A stretch of DNA of 64,000 nucleotides from Nitrospira sp. (GTDB lineage Bacteria > Nitrospirota > Nitrospiria > Nitrospirales > Nitrospiraceae): assembly GCA_029194665.1 (NCBI GenBank), contig JARFXO010000001.1, forward strand, positions 186,001 to 250,000, written 5' to 3'. Numbering within the stretch: the first letter of the stretch is position 1; each line of letters opens with the position of its first letter. The notes under the pieces were generated by a model. That model was not told the DNA's origin, did not search any database, and saw only the letters and a list, made by a program, of their open reading frames with translations. The translations under genes were made by a program, and so were the position numbers. Positions 34,734 through 43,091 of the stretch are shown one piece after another.

Positions 34734-36230
34734 CTAACCACCTAGGGCAGAACCTGGAGGAATCACAGTAGCCGAAGGACCGACAACAGTCGCAAACATG
34801 ACGGTTGCGCTGACCACCCAGTCTGTGAATGGTTGGGGGTAAATGCCGATCACCAAAGTCCCGGCTAAACCGACATAGATCACCACCCTCATCGGACCAG
34901 AAATCCCGATAGGAGAGGGATCCACCGGCTCATTGATGTACATCTGCTTCACAATGATGAGGTAATAGTACATCGAGATCACAATGTTGATCAGCCCGAC
35001 CGCGATCAAGGTATAGAGCCCTTCGTGGATGGCCGCCACGAAAATATAGAGCTTGCCGATGAACCCCGCGAGCGGTGGCACGCCGGCCAGAGACAGAAGG
35101 AACAGCAGCATCGCGAACGCGAGAAACGGCGATCGTCTGTTTAAGCCTCGGTAATCCTCGATTTCATCTCTTCCAATAGCCTGGCTGACTGCGATCACGA
35201 CGGCGAAGGCGCCGATATTGGCAAACAGGTACGCCAGAAGATAAAACAAAATGGCATCGGTTCCCATCTTGGTGCCAGCCGCAAGGCCGATCAACACATT
35301 TCCTACTTGGGCGATTCCCGAATACGCGAGCAACCGTTTGATGTTGCGTTGCGCGATTGCCACGATATTGCCATAGGTCATCGACAGGATGGATACCGCC
35401 ACCAAAAGGGTCACCCATAGAGGCCTGAACGTTGCCAACGCCACAAGGAAAAGGCGGAGCAAGATCGCGAACGCCGCAGCTTTTGGAGCGATCGACAAAA
35501 AGGTCGTTACAGGAGTAGGAGCACCATGATAGGTATCGGGAATCCATGAGTGGAATGGAACGGCCCCGATCTTAAATCCAAGAGAGGCGAAGATCAGCAG
35601 AAACCCGATGACCAAGCCGGGTGTTGCTTGGGCGGACGCCATTTCCGAAAAGACCAGCTTACCGGTTTCACCATAGACCAGGCTGATCCCATAGGCAAGC
35701 AGGCCGGCGGCAAAGACACCGAGGATAAAAAATTTGAGTCCGCCTTCGTTCGAGGCCAAATCATCTCGGAGATAAGACACTAAGATATAGAAACCAAGCG
35801 TGGCGAATTCCAAGCTAACGAAGAGGGACAGCAGATCGTTGGCGGACGCCATGAACATCATGCCGAGTGCCGCCATGACGACCAGACAATAATACTCTCC
35901 TCTGAAAAGAGTGAAACGATTGACATACTCGATTGATGCGAGGATGACGAGTATCGTGGCTCCCAGGATAAAGATCTTGAAAAAGATCGCCATGCGATCC
36001 AGCACGAACATATTGCCGAAGAGCGTGCCGGAAATATGATTGAGGTCAAACCACCCCAAACAGCCGAGTGTGATCACAAGGCCTGCGACACTGAGATAAG
36101 CCAGTCGCTCCTTGGGAAAGCGCGGAAACGAAAAATCGACGATGAGCACCACACAAAGCCAGGAGGTTAGGAAGATCTCCGGCAGTAAGAGCAGAAGATC
36201 GGAGAAGGCCATGTTGAGCGAAAACGTCAT
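34734..36230 (-). CDS. nuoN: NADH-quinone oxidoreductase subunit N
   Basis: A 498-residue antiporter-like subunit with about 14 membrane helices. Marks are the core MFMASANDLLSLFVSLEFATLGFYILVSY with the conserved Glu, FKIGAVPFHSWIPDTYHGAPTPVTTFLSIAPKAAAF and LLAYSGIAQVGNVLIGLAAG. It is one of the proton-pumping subunits of the complex I membrane arm. As last gene of the nuo cluster it overlaps nuoM by 4 bp (ATGA). The decayed kinase locus follows downstream. Confidence 0.96.
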   Translation of the reverse strand: MTFSLNMAFSDLLLLLPEIFLTSWLCVVLIVDFSFPRFPKERLAYLSVAGLVITLGCLGWFDLNHISGTLFGNMFVLDRMAIFFKIFILGATILVILASIEYVNRFTLFRGEYYCLVVMAALGMMFMASANDLLSLFVSLEFATLGFYILVSYLRDDLASNEGGLKFFILGVFAAGLLAYGISLVYGETGKLVFSEMASAQATPGLVIGFLLIFASLGFKIGAVPFHSWIPDTYHGAPTPVTTFLSIAPKAAAFAILLRLFLVALATFRPLWVTLLVAVSILSMTYGNIVAIAQRNIKRLLAYSGIAQVGNVLIGLAAGTKMGTDAILFYLLAYLFANIGAFAVVIAVSQAIGRDEIEDYRGLNRRSPFLAFAMLLFLLSLAGVPPLAGFIGKLYIFVAAIHEGLYTLIAVGLINIVISMYYYLIIVKQMYINEPVDPSPIGISGPMRVVIYVGLAGTLVIGIYPQPFTDWVVSATVMFATVVGPSATVIPPGSALGG

Positions 36231-37933
36231 TCGCGCTCCTCTCGTGAGACCTGAGGTAGATCGGATATGGCCTTGTGCGCAGCCAACGGGGCAGCAGTCC
36301 TTTCTAGTGGCATCGACTTCCCATTCACCCCTAACCCCTCACTGGTTTCCGCGACCGGAACCACGCGCGTAATCCTCGCGACCAACGGGTCCACTCCAGA
36401 ACGAACGACATCGTATAAATGCATCGGGAAAATTCCAAAGCCGATACTGACCGAAATCATAATCAATAGAGGCAGGCGGTCGACCGTCGAGATCGCATCG
36501 TGTGCATGGCTGTACTTTTGGTTCATCGGACCATAGAAAAGGCCGCGCATCATTTTGAACAGATACGCTAGGGTTAAGACGATGCCCAGCATGGCCACGA
36601 TCACTTGGAGAGGATACTTATTCCAGCTTCCGACGATGATCATAATTTCCGCGATAAAATTCACCGTACCGGGCATTCCGACCGATGCCATACAGGCCAC
36701 GATGAAACAGGCAGAGATGAAGGGCATCTTGTTCACCAGGCCGCCCAACGACGGGATGTCGCGTGAATGGGTTTGGTCGTACACCCACCCAGCCATCGCG
36801 AAGAGCATGCCGGTCGCCATGGCGTGGGCGAACATGTAGATGACCGCGCCGCTTAGGCTGATGTAATTCAAGGCTGCCATCCCAAGGAACACATAGCCCA
36901 TGTGACTGGAACTGGAATAGCCGATCACGTACTTGGTGTCTTTGGCATAAAACGCCACGAAACCGCCATAGATGATGCTGAACATGCAAAGAACGGCGGC
37001 GATCGGCATCAGTTCCCTGGTCGTCTCCGGGAGAATTTCAAACGCCACCCGCATAATGGAGAAGTGTCCCAGCTTCATGAGGACACCGGCATGAAGCATG
37101 CTGGTTGCGGCCGGCGCAGCCGCATGGCCGACCGGCGACCACGAGTGCAACGGCCACAGCGGAGCGATCGACGCAAAGCCGAAGAACACCAAGACCCAGA
37201 TGATCTTGTCCAACGTCGTGCCGAGCGCCGGAATATTCATGAGATGGGCCTGCTCCCGGAGCACCAGGATATCGAAGGTGTTCAGCCCGGAGTATTTATA
37301 GATGAGTAAGATGCCCATGAGCGCGACGACGGCAAAGGCGGACAGGAAGAGCACGAGTTTCATCGCCGCATATTCTTTGCTGTTCGATCCGAAGTTCAGG
37401 AGAAATCCAACTGAGTCCCGCCGTTTCAGACCTTCGGGATCGGTCATTTCCAAATACTTCTTCGTGTGGCTGCCCCACATCCCCAACAGCAAATACATCG
37501 GGATGACGGACATCTCATAGAAGAAATAGAGAAAGAACAAGTCTAGGGACATGAACACACCGATCGTGGCAGCCGCCAGGATCAACAACCAGATGTAGAA
37601 CTCTTTCGTACGATCCTTGATGTGCCACGATACGAAGATGCCGGCAAACAGCAAAATGGAAGAGGCCAGCACGAGAGGAGTGCCGACCCCATCGACGCCA
37701 AGATACAATGCAATGCCGAGTTGCCTCGACCATTCGAACTTTTGAACAAACTGAAATCCGCCTGTGCTTGGATCATACGCATAAAAAATATAGAGCGACG
37801 CGATCAGCGACACAAAGGCTGCGCTTGCCGCTATGCTTCGAACAAGCAGCGGCTGTCGATTTGACACAAAAATTAACCCCAAGGCCCCGGCGAACGGAGC
37901 GAAGAGGACATACAGTAGTGCGTACTCTCCCAT
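36227..37933 (-). CDS. nuoM: NADH-quinone oxidoreductase subunit M (first of two copies by coordinate)
   Basis: A 568-residue antiporter-like subunit, longer than the usual 500-510. The extra length is largely between helices: a soluble loop KKYLEMTDPEGLKRRDSVGFLLNFGSNSKEY follows the conserved FLYFFYEMSVIPMYLLLGMWG. Other marks: PLWPLHSWSPVGHAAAPAATSMLHAGVLMKLGHF, YSSSSHMGYVFLGMAAL. It pumps protons in complex I. A second nuoM-like gene lies immediately upstream in transcription (37938-39497); carrying both is the '2M' composition. This copy is the more divergent (SPVGHAAAP replaces the usual LPDAHxEAP), so it may be the additional subunit. Confidence 0.95.
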   Translation of the reverse strand: MGEYALLYVLFAPFAGALGLIFVSNRQPLLVRSIAASAAFVSLIASLYIFYAYDPSTGGFQFVQKFEWSRQLGIALYLGVDGVGTPLVLASSILLFAGIFVSWHIKDRTKEFYIWLLILAAATIGVFMSLDLFFLYFFYEMSVIPMYLLLGMWGSHTKKYLEMTDPEGLKRRDSVGFLLNFGSNSKEYAAMKLVLFLSAFAVVALMGILLIYKYSGLNTFDILVLREQAHLMNIPALGTTLDKIIWVLVFFGFASIAPLWPLHSWSPVGHAAAPAATSMLHAGVLMKLGHFSIMRVAFEILPETTRELMPIAAVLCMFSIIYGGFVAFYAKDTKYVIGYSSSSHMGYVFLGMAALNYISLSGAVIYMFAHAMATGMLFAMAGWVYDQTHSRDIPSLGGLVNKMPFISACFIVACMASVGMPGTVNFIAEIMIIVGSWNKYPLQVIVAMLGIVLTLAYLFKMMRGLFYGPMNQKYSHAHDAISTVDRLPLLIMISVSIGFGIFPMHLYDVVRSGVDPLVARITRVVPVAETSEGLGVNGKSMPLERTAAPLAAHKAISDLPQVSREERE

Positions 37934-37937
37934 TGAC

Positions 37938-39497
37938 CTAATACCCCTGTCTTACCTGACTACCATCCAGGGCTACCGCATTTTCGTGATGGAGGCGATC
38001 GACGAGCGCTTGAACAGATCCGTTCATGATTCGTAAAAACGGCGAGGGATAGAGCCCGATCCAGAAAATCATGACCGAAAGTGAGACCGCAATGACCATC
38101 TCACGAAGCTGCAGGTCGCTCATCGCACCTTTCACCGCACTGCCGAGCGGACCCATCATCGAACGTTCGTAGTACCACAGAAAATACGCGGCACCAAAAA
38201 TGACCCCGAGCACGGCGATTCCGCCAAACCACCACTTGGCCTCGAATGCTCCCAAGAGAATGAGAAACTCCCCGACAAAGCCGTTCGTACCGGGCAGTCC
38301 GATCGACGCCAGTCCGATAATGAGCAAGAATGTTGCGAGTCGAGGCACTTGTTTTGCCATTCCACCGAACGCAGACAACTGAGTTGTCTGCTGCCGAGAG
38401 TAGAGAAAGCCGGCGATAAAGAAGAGTCCAGCAGTGCTGAATCCCAGATTGATCATCGTGAGCAAGCTGCCTTGCAGACCTTGATAGTTCAGGGCAAACA
38501 ACCCCACGACGATAAAGCCCAAGTGACTGATGCTGCTGTAGGCCAGCAGGCGACGGAAATCGGACTGAACCAAGGCCATCCAGGCTCCGTAGAGAATTGC
38601 GCAGAGGCCAAGCACGACCATCACCATGACAACCGTCTCGCTTTTCGACGCATCGGGGAGCAAGGGGATGCTGAACCGCATAAAACCAAACGTGCCCACT
38701 TTCAATCCCGCCAAGGCCACGGCCATCCCGATCGGGCCCTCCAACAGTGCATCAGGCAGCCATGTATGGAAAGGAAACACCGGAGCCTTGAACGCAAATC
38801 CTAGGAACATCAGCCAAAAAATGACGAGTTGCTGAGAGACCGGAACCGGTACCGTCATGAGCTCAAGCAGATCGAACGAATAGGTCTGATCGGGGTGATG
38901 CAGGGAGGCCCATTCATGAAAATTGATGTTCAGCAACGCGATGCCCACCAGCATGAACACGCTGCCCAAGAGCGTATATACGACGAACTTCAACGCGGCG
39001 TAATGACGTTCGGCTCCCCCTCCCCACAGCTTGATCAGAAAATAGCTGGGTATCAGCATCAACTCCCAGAAGACGAAAAACAGGATCAAATCCAGCGACA
39101 CGAAGATGCCCATCGTCGTCGTCTCGAGCGCCAACAGGCACATCATGTACAGCTTGACTTGATGTCGAATCGTATCCCACGAATAGACCACGACCAAGAC
39201 CGTCAAAAATGCCGTGAGTCCCACGAACAGGACGCTGATTCCATCGACGGCCAGGTGATAGCTGATGCCTAGCGCAGGAATCCATTGGACACGCTCTGTG
39301 AACTGCATAGCGGCTGACTCGGGCACGAAGCGCAGCAGGACGAATACAGAAAGTGCAAACTCCACTAGGGCAATCGTGAGGGTTGAGGTCCGGACCAGAT
39401 CCTCGTCGTCGAGCAGCCAGAGCACAGCAGCCCCGACCAGCGGGAGAAATAGAATGGAGGACAGAATCGGAAATCCGGCCGTGAGTTCTTCGAGCAT
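37938..39497 (-). CDS. nuoM: NADH-quinone oxidoreductase subunit M (second copy)
   Basis: A 519-residue NuoM of standard length. Marks: FVSLDLILFFVFWELMLIPSYFLIKLWGG with the key Glu, FPFHTWLPDALLEGPIGMAVALAGLKVGTFGFMRFSIPLLPD and LLAYSSISHLGFIVVGLFAL. It sits between nuoL and the longer nuoM, with 25 and 4 bp spacings, so all are one transcript. The WLPDALLEGPI sequence has a Leu where canonical NuoM has His or Ala variation. Together with the other NuoM it would add a fourth antiporter-like pump to complex I. Confidence 0.95.
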   Translation of the reverse strand: MLEELTAGFPILSSILFLPLVGAAVLWLLDDEDLVRTSTLTIALVEFALSVFVLLRFVPESAAMQFTERVQWIPALGISYHLAVDGISVLFVGLTAFLTVLVVVYSWDTIRHQVKLYMMCLLALETTTMGIFVSLDLILFFVFWELMLIPSYFLIKLWGGGAERHYAALKFVVYTLLGSVFMLVGIALLNINFHEWASLHHPDQTYSFDLLELMTVPVPVSQQLVIFWLMFLGFAFKAPVFPFHTWLPDALLEGPIGMAVALAGLKVGTFGFMRFSIPLLPDASKSETVVMVMVVLGLCAILYGAWMALVQSDFRRLLAYSSISHLGFIVVGLFALNYQGLQGSLLTMINLGFSTAGLFFIAGFLYSRQQTTQLSAFGGMAKQVPRLATFLLIIGLASIGLPGTNGFVGEFLILLGAFEAKWWFGGIAVLGVIFGAAYFLWYYERSMMGPLGSAVKGAMSDLQLREMVIAVSLSVMIFWIGLYPSPFLRIMNGSVQALVDRLHHENAVALDGSQVRQGY

Positions 39498-39522
39498 GGA
39501 CGTAGCCTAGTCGGGTTAAGAC

Positions 39523-41499
39523 CTACATCTGAGCAAACAATTGAACGACAAGAACGAGCAGGAAGATCCCCGCGACGATGATGGCGGCATAATGATGCAC
39601 CATTCCGCTCTGTATCTTCCGACCTTCGCGAGCCGCGAGGTGGTTGCTATATCCGATCACGTTCAGGCCGCCGTAGATAATATACTTCTCGATCCACGTG
39701 GATCCGGCAGAACCCCAATCAGCGAGCCATCCAACGCCCCGCACGATGCCGTCGATGATCGTGCGATCAAACCAGTCAAGGATTGCACCCAGACGTTTGA
39801 GCGGCTCCACGAAGATCAGGTCGTACAGTTCGTCGACGTAGTACTTGTTCAGCAGAAGCCGATACATCTTGGAGAATTTGTTCGCCCATCGGTCGGCTGT
39901 CGCCGGGCTCAGGCCGTAGAGAAAATGCGCCAGCCCCCATCCCGCCAAGGCTATGGCGATCGCAATGCTCATCAACAGCAACACCATGCCGGCATTTGTC
40001 TCATGCGCACTCCCAACTCCGACGACGGGCCCCAAAAATCCATGCAGCCAGCCATGCTCTGGAGGAAACCCCAAGATCACCCCACCCACGATCGAAAGGA
40101 AGGCAAGGGCTATCAGGGGAGCGACCATCACCATCGGAGATTCATGCACATGCTCAGCCGTATGAGGATCCATCCGAGACGAACCGTAGAACGTCAGATA
40201 GGTCAACCGGAACATATAAAAAGACGTCATCAATGCGCCGAACGCCGCCATGCTGTACAGGAGATAGTGATGAGTGGTGAAGGCATGAGCCATAATTTCG
40301 TCTTTGCTCCAGAATCCCGCTAAGGGAGGAAGGCCCGCGATCGCAATGGTGCCGACCAGAAACAGACGATGAGTCCATGGAATTCGGCTGCTCAGTCCGC
40401 CCATCTTCCGGATGTCCTGTTCCCCCGATAATGCATGGATGACCGATCCTGCCGCCAAGAACAACAGCGCTTTGAAGAACGCATGGGTCATGACGTGGAA
40501 AACGGACGCCGTATAGGCGCCGATCCCACAACCGAGAAACATATATCCGAGCTGGCTCACCGTCGAATAGGCCAGGACGCGTTTGATGTCGGTTTGGACG
40601 AGTCCGATGGTCGCGGCAAACAGGGCGGTGCCTCCGCCGACCAGCGCCACCGTCGACATCGCGACAGGTGAGAGATCAAAGATGGCGTGATTACGGACGA
40701 CCATGTAGACACCGGCCGTCACCATGGTCGCCGCATGGATCAACGCGCTCACCGGCGTGGGACCTTCCATCGCATCGGGCAGCCATGTATGGAGGGGGAG
40801 CTGCGCCGACTTCCCAACCGCACCGATGAAGAGGCACAGAGCGATGGCCGTGGCCATATCTGGAGACAGTTGCCCGACCTGGGCAAAGACCTTGGTATAG
40901 TCGAGGGTCTTAAAGTTGCTGAAGACAAGAAATATCGCGACGAGAAATCCCGCGTCGCCGATCCTGTTGACGACGAAGGCTTTGGATGCTGCCTTGGCGG
41001 CCGAAATCTTGTCATAGTAATAACCGATCAAGAGATAGGAACAGAGCCCGACACCTTCCCAACCGATAAAGAGCACGAGATAGTTGTTCCCCATCACAAG
41101 AAGCAACATGGAGACCATGAAGAGATTCATGTAGGTGAAGAAGCGCGTAAATCCGGTTTCTCCGTGCATATAACCCACGGAATAGACGTGAATGAGGAAC
41201 CCGACACCGGTGACGACCAGCAACCAAGCACAGGTCAGAGGATCCACCAGGTACGCCAAATTGATCGCGAGGTCGCCCCCGAAAATCCAATGATAGGCAA
41301 CCACCTCATGGGAAGCTCCCGTACGCATGACATCGGCGAAGACGGCGATCGTACAGAGAAACGATAGGCCGACTGATCCCCAAGCCAATCGATGGGCCAT
41401 CCCATGGGAGTAGCGGTGCCCGAGCAGGCCGTTCGCGAGAACCGCGAGCAACGGGAAAACGGGAATCAATTTGATGAGGAGGTCAGTCAAGCGGGACAC
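39523..41499 (-). CDS. nuoL: NADH-quinone oxidoreductase subunit L
   Basis: A 658-residue distal antiporter-like subunit. Marks: the region LFIGWEGVGLCSYLLIGYYYDK, LPLHTWLPDAMEGPTPVSALIHAATMVTAGVYMVVR, LAYSTVSQLGYMFLGCGIGAY and, in the C-terminal part, the lateral amphipathic helix region with NKFSKMYRLLLNKYYVDELYDLIFVEPLKR. Length is slightly above E. coli NuoL (613), as reported for 2M complexes in which the lateral helix spans an extra subunit. A 135-bp gap separates it from nuoK, the largest gap within the membrane-arm genes. Confidence 0.96.
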   Translation of the reverse strand: MSRLTDLLIKLIPVFPLLAVLANGLLGHRYSHGMAHRLAWGSVGLSFLCTIAVFADVMRTGASHEVVAYHWIFGGDLAINLAYLVDPLTCAWLLVVTGVGFLIHVYSVGYMHGETGFTRFFTYMNLFMVSMLLLVMGNNYLVLFIGWEGVGLCSYLLIGYYYDKISAAKAASKAFVVNRIGDAGFLVAIFLVFSNFKTLDYTKVFAQVGQLSPDMATAIALCLFIGAVGKSAQLPLHTWLPDAMEGPTPVSALIHAATMVTAGVYMVVRNHAIFDLSPVAMSTVALVGGGTALFAATIGLVQTDIKRVLAYSTVSQLGYMFLGCGIGAYTASVFHVMTHAFFKALLFLAAGSVIHALSGEQDIRKMGGLSSRIPWTHRLFLVGTIAIAGLPPLAGFWSKDEIMAHAFTTHHYLLYSMAAFGALMTSFYMFRLTYLTFYGSSRMDPHTAEHVHESPMVMVAPLIALAFLSIVGGVILGFPPEHGWLHGFLGPVVGVGSAHETNAGMVLLLMSIAIAIALAGWGLAHFLYGLSPATADRWANKFSKMYRLLLNKYYVDELYDLIFVEPLKRLGAILDWFDRTIIDGIVRGVGWLADWGSAGSTWIEKYIIYGGLNVIGYSNHLAAREGRKIQSGMVHHYAAIIVAGIFLLVLVVQLFAQM

Positions 41500-41634
41500 A
41501 GTATCACACCATTCTGCGGATGCTCAGCCTGCCAACCATGCTGCACGGAGTTTGAACGTACAACGTACGCATGACGATACGTTGAGAGGTACGAGCCACC
41601 GACGGCACCGTTGGATCCGATCGTCCACACCCTG

Positions 41635-41937
41635 CTACCACTTCAAGAGGTTCATTTCATCCACATTCGTAGAAATCTTGCCTCTGAACACGACGATGAT
41701 GATGGCCAAACCAACGGCCGCTTCACCAGCCGCGATGGCGATGATGAATAGTGCCACAAGTTGTCCCGCCATCGATTCCAAATAATGTGAGAACGCGACC
41801 AAATTGATGTTGGCCGCATTCATCATGATTTCAACCGACATCAGCACGATGATGAAGTTCCGTCTGACAAGCACACCCAAGAGCCCCGTCATAAAAAGGA
41901 CCGCACTGACGGCTGTATAGGCAGATAGAGGAATCAT
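41635..41937 (-). CDS. nuoK: NADH-quinone oxidoreductase subunit K
   Basis: A 100-residue, three-helix subunit of the complex I membrane arm. The two conserved membrane Glu residues lie in LMSVEIMMNAANINLVAFS and IIAIAAGEAAVGLAIIIVV. It begins MIPLSAYTAVSAVLFMTGLLGVLVRRN. It overlaps nuoJ by 4 bp (ATGA), which couples their translation. The sequence is typical for length and motifs. Confidence 0.97.
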   Translation of the reverse strand: MIPLSAYTAVSAVLFMTGLLGVLVRRNFIIVLMSVEIMMNAANINLVAFSHYLESMAGQLVALFIIAIAAGEAAVGLAIIIVVFRGKISTNVDEMNLLKW

Positions 41938-42461
41938 AACCGCTCTCGATTCCTATCCAGGGGCTTCGGAGCCTTGGCCAAGACGATCGCGCCGATAATA
42001 GCTCCGAGCAGAAAGATACCGACGATCTCAAACTGCAAGAGATGGTCGCTGAACATCTTGATGCCCACGGCATAGGTATCGCCGTCTTGCAGCACCGCAG
42101 TGGTCGGAGCATCCCCCTTGACCCCCGAAAATGGAGACCGCAGGAGGAGGTACAAAACGTAGCCGGCTCCAAAGACAGCAGGCCCGAGAATATACGGAGC
42201 TGAGGGGTGAAAATAACGTTCATCCGTCTTGAGATTCAGCAACATCAACACGAAGAGGTACAGCACCAGAATCGCCCCAACGTAGACGATGACCTGCACG
42301 GCCCACAAAAACTCCGCATTCAGAAGAATGAATAGGCCAGAGACGTGCAAGAGCAACACGAGGAGAGAGAGCGCGCAGTGAACTGGGTGACGCAAGGACA
42401 CCGTCATAACACCGGCGGCAATACTGATCAATGCAAAATAAACAAAAAACAGTCCGGTCAT
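41934..42461 (-). CDS. nuoJ: NADH-quinone oxidoreductase subunit J
   Basis: A 175-residue membrane subunit with about five helices. Marks are MTVSLRHPVHCALSLLVLLLHVSGLFILLNAEFLWAVQVIVYVGAILVLYLFVLMLLNLK, where YVGAILVLYLFVLML is the conserved pi-bulge helix that couples quinone chemistry to proton flow. It follows nuoI by 9 bp and overlaps nuoK. Confidence 0.96.
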   Translation of the reverse strand: MTGLFFVYFALISIAAGVMTVSLRHPVHCALSLLVLLLHVSGLFILLNAEFLWAVQVIVYVGAILVLYLFVLMLLNLKTDERYFHPSAPYILGPAVFGAGYVLYLLLRSPFSGVKGDAPTTAVLQDGDTYAVGIKMFSDHLLQFEIVGIFLLGAIIGAIVLAKAPKPLDRNRERL

Positions 42462-42470
42462 GGGTGCGGC

Positions 42471-43058
42471 TCAGCTCAGATGTTTGGGAGGCGGTTGGGT
42501 CGACTTCTGTACCGACTGCGGAAAATAGTAGCGGTACTCGCGGCTTTGCTCGACGTTCTTTTCTTGGTTGTGCGCATACAAATACTTCTTCCCGTCATCA
42601 AGATGGCGTTCGCCGATGTCGTAGAGCCGCTTCTTGTCGAACAGGAGACTGCGTTTGTCGTGGGTCGAGTATTCGTACATCTTGGTCATCGCCAAGGCGT
42701 TCACCGGACATGCTTCGACACAATAGCCGCAGAAGACGCATTTAGTGATATCGATATAAAATTCACTGGCGTAGCGCTGGAGCGGTCGGGCCGGATCCTC
42801 GGCACTGATCACCTTGATGCAATGCGAAGGACAGGCGGCCTCGCAAAGATCGCAGCCGACGCACCGTTCTCGCCCATCATCATATCGAAGCAAGCCAAGC
42901 GCACCGCGATGCGCATCAGGGATTGTTCGTTGCTCACGCGGATACTGAAACGTCATCGGGCGGTGAAGCATGTGTCGAAACGTAACCTTCATCGCGTCCA
43001 CAATTTCGTAGAACAACGCAGCCTGAAGGATTCTTTTGGTCAACGCGGCGACACTCAT
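42471..43058 (-). CDS. nuoI: NADH-quinone oxidoreductase subunit I (8Fe ferredoxin)
   Basis: A 195-residue peripheral subunit with two [4Fe-4S] sites: CVGCDLCEAACPSHCI and CVFCGYCVEACPVNAL. N-terminal MKVTFRHMLHRPMTFQYP anchors it near the membrane. The C-terminal tail (about 40 residues after the clusters, YLYAHNQEKNVEQSREYRYYFPQ) is longer than in E. coli. It passes electrons to NuoB and the quinone. The upstream neighbour is nuoG, 33 bp away; in almost all nuo operons nuoH sits between these two genes and it is absent here. Confidence 0.96.
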   Translation of the reverse strand: MSVAALTKRILQAALFYEIVDAMKVTFRHMLHRPMTFQYPREQRTIPDAHRGALGLLRYDDGRERCVGCDLCEAACPSHCIKVISAEDPARPLQRYASEFYIDITKCVFCGYCVEACPVNALAMTKMYEYSTHDKRSLLFDKKRLYDIGERHLDDGKKYLYAHNQEKNVEQSREYRYYFPQSVQKSTQPPPKHLS

Positions 43059-43091
43059 CGGAGGCTCCTCGTCATGAATCTAGCTACTCGC

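Noticed and set aside
39541..41367. Long plus-strand frames opposite nuoL and nuoM
   Set aside because: His/Arg/Gln-rich composition and no domains; shadows of the GC-rich nuo genes.
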